Shown here piece by piece: positions 17,404 to 26,686 of a stretch of 64,000 nucleotides of DNA. How positions within the stretch are numbered: position 1 is the first letter of the stretch; each line of letters begins with the position of its first letter. The notes below the pieces were generated by a model. It did not search any database and was not told where the DNA came from. It saw nothing but the letters and a program-made list of their open reading frames with translations. The position numbers and the translations under genes are program-made. The stretch lies in NCBI RefSeq assembly GCF_008271695.1, contig NZ_VKKY01000001.1, forward strand, positions 1,668,589-1,732,588, given 5' to 3'. The DNA is from Rufibacter hautae (lineage in GTDB: Bacteria > Bacteroidota > Bacteroidia > Cytophagales > Hymenobacteraceae).

Positions 17404-17466
17404 GTTTTGTTTTTACCTTAAATACCAATTGGACTTTGTTAGATATTGGGGAAGCTAATCGGTAAT

Positions 17467-17495
17467 TTTGATGCAAAATTAAATTTATATTTTTG
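17467..17495 (+). promoter_or_regulatory. Promoter of the ABC exporter gene
   Basis: TTTG, a 17-bp spacer and TATTTTTG match the Bacteroidota consensus TTG-N17-23-TAnnTTTG. The start codon follows about 55 bp downstream. It overlaps the divergent dehydrogenase promoter. Confidence 0.6.
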
Positions 17496-17503
17496 AAGAC
17501 CAA
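17474..17503 (-). promoter_or_regulatory. Promoter of leucine dehydrogenase gene
   Basis: On the minus strand TTG, a 19-bp spacer and TAATTTTG match the same consensus, about 70 bp upstream of the start codon. The two -7 boxes lie within 22 bp on opposite strands. Confidence 0.6.
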
Positions 17504-17549
17504 GAAAATCCTAACAAGTGTTAGTACGTATTTTCTTTAAACGCAGCCT

Positions 17550-19337
17550 GTGAAATCGCTCAAATACCTCAATAAATATCTGCTCAAATACAAGTTCCGG
17601 TTCTTCTGGGGCATTGTGTTTGTGATTGTCTCCAACATCTTCGCCATTATCCCGGCGCAGGTGGTGCGCCACGCCTTTGACCTGGTGCGCGAGGGCATTA
17701 CCATGTACAACCTTCATGACGGTTTTGCGCAACAGGAGCAGGTGTATGATTCCTTCGCCCGGAGTACTCTTTTCTATGGCGCCGTGATTGTGCTCATGGC
17801 TTTGCTGCGCGGCATTTTTCTATTTTTCATGCGGCAGACCATCATTGTGATGAGCCGCTTGATTGAAAACGACCTTAAAGACGAAATCTACGCGCATTAT
17901 CAGACGCTGCCCCTCTCCTTCTACCGCAAGAACAACACGGGTGACTTGATGGCCAGGATTTCTGAGGATGTGAGCCGCGTGCGCATGTACCTGGGGCCGG
18001 CCATCATGTACGGCATCAACCTAGTGGTTTTGTTCCTGATGGTGATCCCGTACATGCTCTCGGTGAACGTGGAGTTGACCATTTACACGCTGCTGCCGCT
18101 GCCTATTTTGTCAGTGAGCATCTACTACGTGAACAACATCATTGAGAAGAAATCAGACGAGATTCAGAAAAGCCTCTCCGGTATCACCACGTTTGTGCAG
18201 GAGGCGTTCTCGGGCATCAGGGTGCTGAAATCGTTTGTGCGGGAGCAGGATTCGCATGCCAATTTCACGACGGCCAGCAACACCTACAAAGACAAGTCGC
18301 TGGAGTTGAACTTCGTGAACTCCTTGTTCTTTCCGCTGATTTTGTTTCTGATTGGGCTGAGTACCATCATTACTGTGTGGTTTGGCGGCAAGGAAGTGAT
18401 CAACGGCAGCATCACGCCGGGGGTAATCGCGGAGTTCCTGATTTACGTGAACATGCTCACCTGGCCGGTGACCGCGCTGGGTTGGACGACTTCTTTGGTG
18501 CAACGGGCGGCAGCCTCGCAGCAGCGCATCAACGAGTTCCTGCACACCAAAACCGATATCATCTCGCAGCAGAATCTGGAGAAAGAAATTACGGGCGCCA
18601 TTGTCTTTGACGAGGTAGACTTCCTGTACCCAGACACGGGTATCCACGCGCTCAAAAAGCTTTCCTTTGAGATCCACCCCGGTGAGACGCTGGCCGTGAT
18701 AGGCAACACCGGCTCGGGCAAGAGTACCATCGCGGCGCTCGTGTGCCGCCTGTATGACACCACCGGCGGACGCATTCTCATTGACGGCGAGGACATCCGG
18801 AATTACAGCCTGTCCAGCCTCCGGAGCCAGATTGGGTACGTGCCGCAGGATGTGTTCCTGTTCTCAGACTCCATCCGGAACAACATCGGGTTTGGGGTAG
18901 AGGCGCTGCCCGAGGAGAAGATGCTGCAGGCCGCCAAGGACGCCGATGTCTACGAGAATATCATGCATTTCCCGGCGCAGTTTGACACGGTGCTGGGCGA
19001 GCGCGGCATCACGCTTTCCGGCGGCCAGAAGCAACGCGTGTCCATCGCCCGCGCCCTGGCCCGCGAGCCTAAGATTCTGATTCTGGACGATTCGCTCTCG
19101 GCGGTAGACACCAAAACCGAGAACGCCATTCTCAACAGCTTGCAGCGCGTGATGAAAAACCGCACCTCCATCATCATCTCGCACCGCGTGAGCTCCGTGA
19201 AACTGGCCAACCGCATTCTGGTGCTGGACGACGGTGTGGTAGTGCAGCACGGCACCCACGAGGAACTGATGCTGGAAACGGACGGCCTGTACCGCGCCCT
19301 CTATGAGCGCCAGTTGCAGACCGAGGACATGGAATAA
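17550..19337 (+). CDS. ABC exporter half-transporter (MdlA-like), degenerate catalytic site
   Basis: A 595-residue fused permease/ATPase. Six transmembrane helices fill about residues 1-320. The ATPase domain has Walker A GNTGSGKST, signature LSGGQKQR and Walker B ILILDDSLSAVD. The residue after the Walker B aspartate is Asp, not the usual catalytic Glu, as in one half of heterodimeric exporters. The start is GTG (coding MKSLKYLNKYLLKYKFRF). Substrate is not readable; lipid or drug export is typical. Another half-transporter near 54-56 kb has a canonical Glu and could be its partner. Confidence 0.85.
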   Translation: MKSLKYLNKYLLKYKFRFFWGIVFVIVSNIFAIIPAQVVRHAFDLVREGITMYNLHDGFAQQEQVYDSFARSTLFYGAVIVLMALLRGIFLFFMRQTIIVMSRLIENDLKDEIYAHYQTLPLSFYRKNNTGDLMARISEDVSRVRMYLGPAIMYGINLVVLFLMVIPYMLSVNVELTIYTLLPLPILSVSIYYVNNIIEKKSDEIQKSLSGITTFVQEAFSGIRVLKSFVREQDSHANFTTASNTYKDKSLELNFVNSLFFPLILFLIGLSTIITVWFGGKEVINGSITPGVIAEFLIYVNMLTWPVTALGWTTSLVQRAAASQQRINEFLHTKTDIISQQNLEKEITGAIVFDEVDFLYPDTGIHALKKLSFEIHPGETLAVIGNTGSGKSTIAALVCRLYDTTGGRILIDGEDIRNYSLSSLRSQIGYVPQDVFLFSDSIRNNIGFGVEALPEEKMLQAAKDADVYENIMHFPAQFDTVLGERGITLSGGQKQRVSIARALAREPKILILDDSLSAVDTKTENAILNSLQRVMKNRTSIIISHRVSSVKLANRILVLDDGVVVQHGTHEELMLETDGLYRALYERQLQTEDME

Positions 19338-19340
19338 AGC

Positions 19341-19378
19341 TGTTTCGGGCCTGGATTCTGAAAAACGGGCCTGAAACT
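19341..19378. repeat. Intergenic palindrome, family A
   Basis: GTTTCGGGCC pairs with GGCCTGAAAC (one G-U pair), three bases after the ABC exporter stop codon. Confidence 0.6.
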
Positions 19379-19468
19379 GCTTTATTCTGCTAAAATCCTG
19401 CCCACATTTTTCAGGACACCTTTCGTCAAATCTGAATTTTGTTTTACTTTGCAGCAGATACCAATGAT

Positions 19469-19542
19469 CGGGATGTAGCGTAGCCTGGTATCGCGCCAGC
19501 ATGGGGTGCTGGAGGTCGCAGGTTCGAATCCTGCCATTCCGA
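19469..19542 (+). tRNA. tRNA-Pro (anticodon GGG)
   Basis: All four stems fold: acceptor CGGGATG/CATTCCG with one G-U pair, D arm with TGGTA loop, anticodon stem CCAGC/GCTGG and T arm GCAGG-TTCGAAT-CCTGC. The seven-base anticodon loop ATGGGGT puts GGG at positions 34-36, reading CCC and CCU. The 3' CCA is not encoded. A possible promoter TACTTTG lies about 17 bp upstream, and a terminator follows. Confidence 0.95.
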
Positions 19543-19548
19543 CGAAAA

Positions 19549-19594
19549 TCAGAAAGCCCGTTGTTCTTCTCAGAGCAACGGGCTTTCTGATTTT
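19549..19594 (+). terminator. Terminator of tRNA-Pro gene
   Basis: A 15-bp perfect stem (TCAGAAAGCCCGTTG and its complement), a 12-nt loop and a TTTT end, starting seven bases after the tRNA. Confidence 0.85.
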
Positions 19595-19665
19595 AGATCT
19601 CCTCTGTTTCTAGGCTGATTTTAAGGAATTGGCTGCAAAACGACTACCAGCTTTACTCCCTGCCA

Positions 19666-20352
19666 CTACTCCATCCGCCCGAAATCGTGCCGCAGGAGGA
19701 ACATGGTGAAGTGCTGGTGGTTTCCGCCGCCGGCCAGTTGGGACATCCACATGCCTTCCAGGGTGAGGTGCTTGTTGAACGTGTATCCTACCCCGCCGAA
19801 GACCCGGTTGGAGTCAAAGGGTTGGTCGCGGATGATGACCCGCACCTCGTTGCGTAGAATGCCGTACCAGGGCCGCTGCTCCTCTTTCTTGGGACCGAAT
19901 GGAATCCGGAGGGCCACCTGATAGCGCAGGCGTGTGTGGTAGCCCTGCGTGAGCCACCGTTCCTCTACCTGGTACCTATGCACCATCCCCACGTTGCCCA
20001 GTTTACCCCGCACGGATACCTGCTGGTAGAACCGGTTCTCGTTGGTGAGGTTGGTCTCCTCAGCGGAGACGTAGTTGCGGTTGAACAGGTGCACATAGCC
20101 TGCGCCAAACGTAACCGGAATCTCTTTCAGGTTGTACTGTACTTCGGCGCCCAGAAAGCCAGTTCTGGGGTCTTTGAAGGGTTTGTAGGTACGGTACTGC
20201 AGGTTGGTAGTGGCCACCCACCGGGGGCTGAACCAGTAAGAACCTGAGTATTGCAACCAGTGGTTGATGGTATTGGGCTGCCCCTGCGCAACCAACGCCA
20301 GACCTACCCCACACACCAAGAATAGCACAAAGAGCCGTGACTTCATTTTCAT
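19666..20352 (-). CDS. DUF2490 outer-membrane protein
   Basis: A 228-residue protein with a signal peptide (MKMKSRLFVLFLVCGVGLAL, cleavage near GQ-P). The remainder alternates polar and aromatic residues as in an outer-membrane barrel, for example HWLQYSGSYWFSPRW and NRFYQQVSVRGKLG. It carries the DUF2490 hallmarks EERW and LRYQVALRIPFG and ends in HDFGRME. DUF2490 proteins are presumed outer-membrane proteins of unknown function. It is convergent with the tRNA gene and separated from the DUF3857 genes by a terminator. Confidence 0.8.
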   Translation of the reverse strand: MKMKSRLFVLFLVCGVGLALVAQGQPNTINHWLQYSGSYWFSPRWVATTNLQYRTYKPFKDPRTGFLGAEVQYNLKEIPVTFGAGYVHLFNRNYVSAEETNLTNENRFYQQVSVRGKLGNVGMVHRYQVEERWLTQGYHTRLRYQVALRIPFGPKKEEQRPWYGILRNEVRVIIRDQPFDSNRVFGGVGYTFNKHLTLEGMWMSQLAGGGNHQHFTMFLLRHDFGRME

Positions 20353-20403
20353 CTTCCCATAAATTACACCCAGGAGGCTAGGGCCTCACCATCTTGGTTC
20401 TAC

Positions 20404-20442
20404 AAAAACCAGAAAGCCTTGCGGGTGGGCAAGGCTTTCTGG
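20404..20442 (-). terminator. Terminator of the DUF3857 gene run
   Basis: A perfect 14-bp stem (CCAGAAAGCCTTGC and its complement) with a 6-nt loop, followed on the minus strand by TTTTT. Confidence 0.8.
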
Positions 20443-20480
20443 GTGCGGTTGGTTTACGAAGAGGCAATACTGCTTGCAAG

Positions 20481-20517
20481 CGTTTCAGAGGCTTTTTAGG
20501 TAAAACACCCTCAAAAC
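20481..20517. repeat. Intergenic palindrome, family A
   Basis: CGTTTCAGAGGCTTTTT with CACCCTCAAAAC, a few bases beyond the stop of the last DUF3857 gene. Confidence 0.5.
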
Positions 20518-20522
20518 AAAGA

Positions 20523-22544
20523 TCAGCTTTTCTTCTTCAGTACAATTTTCTCTGCGTGCTTGGCGACCAACCTATTATAGAACTCCCGCAGGTTTCCGTA
20601 CTCAGAGGCTTCAAATAAGGTTTTGTTTATGTTAAGTTTACTGATGATCTGCAGCTGGCCGTTGGTCATCTGCACTACATAGGAGAACTTGGCGGCGTTG
20701 CCGGGCAGAACGGCGGTGGCACTTTTAGGCATCTCCTCCACCTCGTAGCCTTGGGGCAACTGGTAGGTGAACATATAGGTCTCATCTACCGGCGTCCCGA
20801 AGTCAATGGGGTATAGCCGCGTGGCTAGCTTAAACGGGTTCTCGCCCAAGGCATGGGTGAGCATAGGCGAAATGTAGAGCAGATCGGAGGAGGCAGCCTC
20901 ACCAGTTTTGCTGAGCTGGTACTCTTTTTTGAAAGTCTCTTGCAGGTTCTCCAGGTTATGGATCTTCACGCCCTGGCGCACCCAGTCGGTTCCGGCGTTG
21001 GCAAACTCCTTGATATAGGCCTCCTGGCCTTTGTCCCGGATAGCGGAGCGGGCCTGCAGCGCCGGTACCCCACGGTAATCCTCGGTGAGCAGCGCGCTGA
21101 CTTCGCCGGTAGGCTGGATTTTGATGTTCCCGGATACCAACTGGGCATTTCTCTCGGTACCGGTGAGCGGCAGCCATTTTCCGGCGGTGCCGGTCATGAC
21201 CCAACCCTGCACGTTGAGGCAGCGCAATGGCAGCATCCCGAAGGGCAGGTCTTTTTCCGTGGCATCCAGCAGGTAGTTCTTTCCGCCGATGGCTACGTGG
21301 GAGATCACGTAGTCAAACTTGCTGATCATGGGCGAGTTGGTCACAGGGCGGCCGTGCTCGCGGGTACTCACCAGCATGGGATTGGCGTCCAGGCCTGCCT
21401 GGCGCAGCATGGCGGTGAGCACCAGGTTGACCTCAGAAGAAGAACCCAGGTGGTTGTCAAAGGCTTTGCGCAGGTTCTCGGTGTAGATGCGGTGCTTGCC
21501 ATCCCAGCGCATGTTGCTTTTCACGTAGTTCAGCACCGCCTTCACTTTCTCCAGGGAGTCTGTCTTGCCGGCGATAAGCCCATCGGTGGTTTTCTTCAGG
21601 AAGGTGGCGTTGGCGAGCTGGCCCCCAAACTCTTCTTCCTTCACCAGTTCCTTTGTGAAGCTTTCCCAGTCCCCGGTCATGTACACCGGCTTCTGCTCTG
21701 GATATTCCACCTTGGCTAGTTCAAACTCTATTTTGGAGAGGTAATCCTTGGCATTGGTGAGGTACGGTTCCTCGGTGAAAGCGGGCACATCTTTCATTAC
21801 CCACTGGTACTGTACTATGGACATGGAGAGAGAGCCGTTTTTGTCTACTTTGGCAAAACCCACGTCATCGGTGTAGGCATAGGCCACCGTTTTGCGCTCT
21901 ACTTTGGCGTCCTTTATATGGAACGGGCGCCCGCCGTAGATAATGTGTTTGTAGTCGTAGAAAGGCACCATGCCCACGCGGTACTCGCTCCACTTCACCG
22001 GAACGGTGTGCTGGAACGCCCACTCCCGCAGAAGCCTGAAGAAATCTGAGGTAATGGTATAGGAGAGCTCAATTACTGACCCCACTTTCACCCCGGGCAT
22101 GGTCAGTTTCTTCAGGTACCAGTTGGCGTCCTGCTTCTCGTCAAAGATGGCATTGTCTTCCAGTTTCACCTTTACCGTCTCGCCGTTCTCCACGTTGTAG
22201 GTAAAGCCTCTCACATTCTCTACCACCTCCTTACTGCCGTCGCGGCGGCGGTAATACGGGATAAGGAAATCGGCTTGGTTTAACCCGCTCTTCTTCAGAA
22301 TCTTTATCCTGACAATGCGTTTGAACTGCAGCTGGGTGCCCTTGGTGAAACGGAACGAGGATTCGCCCAAATCATACAGGATCACGGCGCCGGCGCTGGT
22401 ATCCGGGGCGTAGGAGGTCATCTTCAGCTCCTCGGGCGTGACCTGGCCCAGTTTGAAAGGATCGGCGGAAAAGCCCGGCGTGCTGAGGCCCATGGCCAGG
22501 CACAGCAAAATCAGCCAAGGCTTACAAAAAACGTTGGTCTTCAT
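20523..22544 (-). CDS. DUF3857 protein with inactive transglutaminase-like domain (third of three)
   Basis: The 673-residue exported protein has a signal peptide (cleaved near GFSA-D). A DUF3857 domain covers about residues 45-260 (KRIVRIKILKKSGLNQ, PGVKVGSVIELSYTITSD). A transglutaminase-fold region lies at about 315-440. Where active enzymes have GDC, this one reads LGSSSEVNL, and the catalytic His position in FDYVISHV is Tyr, so peptidase or cross-linking activity is unlikely. It ends ENIVLKK-like (AEKIVLKKKS), shared with the first gene of the trio. Role unknown; an extracytoplasmic scaffold or binding function is possible. Confidence 0.8.
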   Translation of the reverse strand: MKTNVFCKPWLILLCLAMGLSTPGFSADPFKLGQVTPEELKMTSYAPDTSAGAVILYDLGESSFRFTKGTQLQFKRIVRIKILKKSGLNQADFLIPYYRRRDGSKEVVENVRGFTYNVENGETVKVKLEDNAIFDEKQDANWYLKKLTMPGVKVGSVIELSYTITSDFFRLLREWAFQHTVPVKWSEYRVGMVPFYDYKHIIYGGRPFHIKDAKVERKTVAYAYTDDVGFAKVDKNGSLSMSIVQYQWVMKDVPAFTEEPYLTNAKDYLSKIEFELAKVEYPEQKPVYMTGDWESFTKELVKEEEFGGQLANATFLKKTTDGLIAGKTDSLEKVKAVLNYVKSNMRWDGKHRIYTENLRKAFDNHLGSSSEVNLVLTAMLRQAGLDANPMLVSTREHGRPVTNSPMISKFDYVISHVAIGGKNYLLDATEKDLPFGMLPLRCLNVQGWVMTGTAGKWLPLTGTERNAQLVSGNIKIQPTGEVSALLTEDYRGVPALQARSAIRDKGQEAYIKEFANAGTDWVRQGVKIHNLENLQETFKKEYQLSKTGEAASSDLLYISPMLTHALGENPFKLATRLYPIDFGTPVDETYMFTYQLPQGYEVEEMPKSATAVLPGNAAKFSYVVQMTNGQLQIISKLNINKTLFEASEYGNLREFYNRLVAKHAEKIVLKKKS

Positions 22545-22644
22545 ACAGAAAGGGTTTTGAGGATGGGTTAAGTACCGTGATTTGGTAAAAACCCCGGACA
22601 GCGCTGAAACGACACCGCCCGGGGCTTACATGGATTTACTCGCA

Positions 22645-24558
22645 TCAAGTGGTTTCTGCGGCCAGCACCACCTGCTGCTGATCTGCCCTAGAAACCTGCT
22701 TGAGAAAGTTGACCAGTTCTTTGTACTGCTCTGCCTTGTGCCGGCCTTTGTGCATGGTAAGCTGGCGCACATAGATAAGCTTGGTGCCTTTCATCTGCAC
22801 CTGGGCCTGGTACTCGCCAAAAGCGGTGGTGATCTTCACCGGCTGCGGCATGCTCTCGGCTTTGTAACCGGCCGGGATCTCGTACTCCACAGAATCTACG
22901 TCATGGAAAGACATAGGCCAGATGACCTCATGCTTCCGGTTTTCATTCACGGCGGGCGCCGAGCTCCAGCGGTTCATGAGGTTAGGTGTGATGAAGAGCC
23001 GCTTCCCGCTGACCGAGGCCAGCCTGGGCAGTTCCAGTTGCAGTTTCTCTTTGACAATGGGAGCGTTCTTTACCTTCTCCAGGTTGTAGGTTTTGATCTC
23101 AAACGCTGGGATTTTGGTGTTTTTGTACAGCCACTTCAGTTGCTCCTCAGGGTTGTAATGCTGCAGCACGCCATTGCGCTCCTCGTGCTGCATGCCCGTG
23201 TAATTGGTAAGCGCCTCGCCTACTCCGCTGCCTTGGGCGTTCAGTTTCACCTGCACTGTGCGCTTCTGGATATTGTCAAACGCCTTGAACGTGGGCGTGG
23301 ACACCAGTTTGCCGCCTTCGGGCGTGATGAGGAGCGAGTAACGGTCGCCGGTAGAGGAACCGGTGTACCCGGCATCGGCCATCTGGCTTGTGCATTCGAG
23401 CCAGATAGAGTCTTTGGGCATGGGCACGCACACCACCACGTGGTTGAACTGGCTGTTAGGGAAATCCTTCAACACCGGCCGGTTGTCGTCTCCGGCATAG
23501 ATGAGGGCGTAATGGCTTTTGATGCCGGCCACTTCCAGTAAGGCTTTGGTGTAGTTGCTCAAGGCCTTGCAGTCTCCGTAGCCTTTGCTGTCTACCATGG
23601 AGGCCTCAAAAGGCTGCCAGCCGCCAATTCCCAACTGAATAGACACATATCGCGTCTTGTTCTGCATGAACTGGTAAATGGCTTTGACCTTCTCCTCGGG
23701 TGTGCGCAGGTCTTTCACCAAGGCCAGAACCTGCGCTTTGGTCGCCTCCGGGATCAGGTCACGGCCCAGGTTGAGCTTGTTCTGCCACTCCCCGAAAGAC
23801 TTCCAGGTCTCCAGGGTTCCGGCGTAGCCCTGCACTTCAAAATTGGCCGGCGCCGTCCGCACCAAAGGCACCAACTCACTGAAGGCCGGACCGAAGGGCT
23901 CCCGCTCAACAGGCGCCAGGTCTTTCACTTGCCATTGGTACACCTGCTGCGAACCATCTTGTTTGACGCTTGCCTTGTCCAGCACCAGTTGCTCATGGTA
24001 CCGCAGCGGCATGCCGGCGGGCATGATCACCTGGAACGTGGCTTTCTCCACCGCCAGCTTCTCCCCGCCCAGAGGAGCCCACTGCGTGTAGAACAGCATG
24101 TTGTTAGACGTGGTCTGGTACTCATACTCTATGGTATACGGGTAAGTGGAATGGGCCACCCCCGCCACCTTCACCCGGTTGTCTTCATAGAGCGAGAAAT
24201 CGCTGGTGTTGCTGTAGTCTTTGATGTCAGACGCTTTCAAGGTGCCCGCCTTCTTCCCGAACATATCGTAGAGCGTTCCCTTGATGTAGTCCACCTTGTT
24301 GAGTTTGTCATACGGAACCACCAGTTGGGCAAAGCCTTTCCCTTCCTCGTTCAAAATGGTGACTACCCGTTTGATGCGTTCTGTGGCCGATTTTGGAGAA
24401 TTCACCGTAAAGGTGGTCTCCTCCACCCGGACCACGGCGTTGGCGCCTTTAGACAAGGCGGAGCTGATGGACAATGCCGCGTAGTTGGGCGTATCGCCGG
24501 CCCAGGAGGGGGCACTCACCAGCAGGCAGAGCAGGAGCGACAAAAATCGTTTTTGCAT
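22645..24558 (-). CDS. DUF3857/transglutaminase-like protein with intact catalytic Cys-His (second of three)
   Basis: A 637-residue exported protein (signal peptide MQKRFLSLLLCLLVSAPSWA). The DUF3857 domain spans about residues 40-240. The transglutaminase-like core at about 270-400 keeps SKGYGDCKALSNYTKALLEV with the nucleophile Cys and FNHVVVCV with the His. The usual Asp position reads WLECTS. It is therefore the only member of the trio likely to be enzymatically active, acting in the periplasm or at the surface on an unknown protein or peptide. It lies 100 bp downstream of its larger homologue and on the same strand. Confidence 0.82.
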   Translation of the reverse strand: MQKRFLSLLLCLLVSAPSWAGDTPNYAALSISSALSKGANAVVRVEETTFTVNSPKSATERIKRVVTILNEEGKGFAQLVVPYDKLNKVDYIKGTLYDMFGKKAGTLKASDIKDYSNTSDFSLYEDNRVKVAGVAHSTYPYTIEYEYQTTSNNMLFYTQWAPLGGEKLAVEKATFQVIMPAGMPLRYHEQLVLDKASVKQDGSQQVYQWQVKDLAPVEREPFGPAFSELVPLVRTAPANFEVQGYAGTLETWKSFGEWQNKLNLGRDLIPEATKAQVLALVKDLRTPEEKVKAIYQFMQNKTRYVSIQLGIGGWQPFEASMVDSKGYGDCKALSNYTKALLEVAGIKSHYALIYAGDDNRPVLKDFPNSQFNHVVVCVPMPKDSIWLECTSQMADAGYTGSSTGDRYSLLITPEGGKLVSTPTFKAFDNIQKRTVQVKLNAQGSGVGEALTNYTGMQHEERNGVLQHYNPEEQLKWLYKNTKIPAFEIKTYNLEKVKNAPIVKEKLQLELPRLASVSGKRLFITPNLMNRWSSAPAVNENRKHEVIWPMSFHDVDSVEYEIPAGYKAESMPQPVKITTAFGEYQAQVQMKGTKLIYVRQLTMHKGRHKAEQYKELVNFLKQVSRADQQQVVLAAETT

Positions 24559-24588
24559 GGTTTTAAGGAAAATAAGCCTAAATCAGGA

Positions 24589-26628
24589 TTAACCTTTCTT
24601 TTTCAAGACAATCTGCTCTGCGTGTTTCGCCACCATTTGGGTGAAGAACTCTTTCAGGTGCTCGTACTCCTCGGTGTAGAAGATAGGCTTGGAGATGGTC
24701 ACTTTGCTCATCACCTGGATTTTGTTGCCCGTTACCTGCAGCAGGTAGGTGAATTTGCCGCCGTTCTCCGGCAGCGCCAGAATCATGTTCTTGGGCATCT
24801 CCTCAATAGCGTAACCCTCCGGGATGACGAAGTTGCAGATGTACACCTCCTCAGAGCCATGGCCAAAGTCTACAGGGTACTTGCGGGTGGCGTTCTTGAA
24901 GGGATTTTCCTGCTGCGTTTTCAGCATCATGGGATTGAGGTAGATGATGTCTTTGTTCTGGGTGTCTCCCACACTGGTCACCTCATATTGCAGGGCCACC
25001 GGCTTGTGCAGCTCCTTCAGGTTCTGCAGAACTGGCGTTTTCCGCTCCAGTTGGCTTTGGGTGCTCACCAGTTTCTCCAGGTACTTAGACTCTCCGGCTT
25101 CCTGCACGCTATGGCGCGTGTTCAGGGCCCACAGGCCGCTGGTAGATTCCATCACTTTCCCGCTGAGTACGCCGGTGGCCAGAATCTGCACGTCTGCGTT
25201 GATCAGCTCGGTGGTACGGCTGGTGGACTGCAAGGAAATCCAATCGCCGGCGTCTTTGGCCACCAGCCAGCCATTGCCGTTGAGGCAACGCTTCGGCAGC
25301 ATGCCCATTGGCACCAGAGGATCAGTGGCGTCCATCAGAATCTGCTTGCCGCCAACCTTGGCATAGGCAATCACATAGTTGAACCTGCTAAGGATGGGTG
25401 AGTAGGGAACGCGTCCGTTGTCACGGGTACTCAAGATCACCGGATGGGCCTCAAAGCCGGCATCGCGCAGCATGGCAACCAGCATGAGGTTGATGTCTGC
25501 CACGTTTCCGGTCTTGGTGTCAAAAGCCTTGCGCAAGCTGGTGGTCACGTATTTGCCGCCGTTTCCGTTCCACTTCACAGAGTTCTTCACAAACTCATAG
25601 ATGGTGTTGAGGCGGGTTAAGGTGTCTTTCACAGACTGAAGGGCAGCCACTTCGTTCTTGAAGAACCCGGTGCGGTTCAACTGCAACCCGAAGCTTTCAT
25701 CGGTCATCAACTCCTCGGTGAGGCTGTTCCAGTTACCCGCAATCCGCTTGGCGATTTGGTTAGGCATCCGCACCCACTCCAACTCAAACTCGATCTTGGA
25801 GACATAATCATCCAAGGTGGTGATGTACGATTCTGGGGTAATGGCCGGCACGTCTTTCATCACCCACCGGTGGTTCATGGATTTGGCGGTGATGTTATCC
25901 ACACCTCCGGGAATTCGGGTTGAGGCAAGTCCACGGTTCACATCCTGGGAACTGTAGCGCACCGAGAAACTCATGTTGCCGGGAACCGACTCGTTCAACG
26001 CGAAAGGCTCATAGCCTTGTGGGTTCTGCTTGTATTCAAAGTACTCCGGAATGTTGGCTCTGTACTCACTGTACACCACCGGAATGGATTTCTGGAAGGT
26101 CCAGTCACGCAGGTTGAAGAGGAAGTCTGAGGTAATGGTGTACGAGATCTCCAGCACCGATCCCTCTTTCACAGCAGGCAGGGTGAATTTTTTGTTTGAC
26201 CAGTTGGCGCTGGCTTTTTCATCAAAAACGGCTTTGTCCTCCATTTTCACCTTCACCATCTTGCCGGCTTCCAGGTTGTAGGTAACACCTTTGATGTTGA
26301 TGACCTGCTCCTTGTTGCTGTTCTGCTGGAAATACGGCACCACCATGTTGGCCCAGTCATAACCGGTCTTCTTCAGAATCTTTATGCGCAAAACGCGCTC
26401 AAAATTCACTTTGAAGTCTTCCTGGACATAGGTGAAATAAGACCGGCCGTAATCTGCCAGAATAACGGCGGCGGCGCTGGTGTCTTTGTCATAGACTTTC
26501 ATCTTGAGCTCATCTTCCGTCACCTTCCCGAATTTGACCGGGGCTTCCTGGCCAGCGGCCACAAAATGGAACAGAAGGAATACCACGGCCAGCAAAGACC
26601 GTGTGTTAAAAAGGGTAGAGTTGGGCAT
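24589..26628 (-). CDS. DUF3857 protein with inactive transglutaminase-like domain (first of three)
   Basis: A 679-residue exported protein. The start was chosen at MPNSTLFNTRSLLAVVFLL, which opens a normal signal peptide; an earlier in-frame ATG adds 26 residues lacking signal features. DUF3857 covers about 45-265 (ERVLRIKILKKTGYDW, PAVKEGSVLEISYTITSD). The transglutaminase-like part reads KTGNVADINLMLVAML where active enzymes have the GDC nucleophile, and FNYVIAYA where the His is expected. It is closer to the third gene of the trio than to the middle one (same AEQIVLKKKG-type ending). The tandem arrangement suggests duplication. Confidence 0.8.
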   Translation of the reverse strand: MPNSTLFNTRSLLAVVFLLFHFVAAGQEAPVKFGKVTEDELKMKVYDKDTSAAAVILADYGRSYFTYVQEDFKVNFERVLRIKILKKTGYDWANMVVPYFQQNSNKEQVINIKGVTYNLEAGKMVKVKMEDKAVFDEKASANWSNKKFTLPAVKEGSVLEISYTITSDFLFNLRDWTFQKSIPVVYSEYRANIPEYFEYKQNPQGYEPFALNESVPGNMSFSVRYSSQDVNRGLASTRIPGGVDNITAKSMNHRWVMKDVPAITPESYITTLDDYVSKIEFELEWVRMPNQIAKRIAGNWNSLTEELMTDESFGLQLNRTGFFKNEVAALQSVKDTLTRLNTIYEFVKNSVKWNGNGGKYVTTSLRKAFDTKTGNVADINLMLVAMLRDAGFEAHPVILSTRDNGRVPYSPILSRFNYVIAYAKVGGKQILMDATDPLVPMGMLPKRCLNGNGWLVAKDAGDWISLQSTSRTTELINADVQILATGVLSGKVMESTSGLWALNTRHSVQEAGESKYLEKLVSTQSQLERKTPVLQNLKELHKPVALQYEVTSVGDTQNKDIIYLNPMMLKTQQENPFKNATRKYPVDFGHGSEEVYICNFVIPEGYAIEEMPKNMILALPENGGKFTYLLQVTGNKIQVMSKVTISKPIFYTEEYEHLKEFFTQMVAKHAEQIVLKKKG

Positions 26629-26686
26629 AGGGCGGGGTTTGTTTTTAAATATATAAATAATTGAATGTAATTCGATGTATATGCAT

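Noticed and set aside
23929-25401. A 490-codon plus-strand open frame
   Set aside because: It is antisense to two well-supported DUF3857 genes, has no signal, domain or promoter, and its His/Gln/Val-rich composition is that of a shadow frame.
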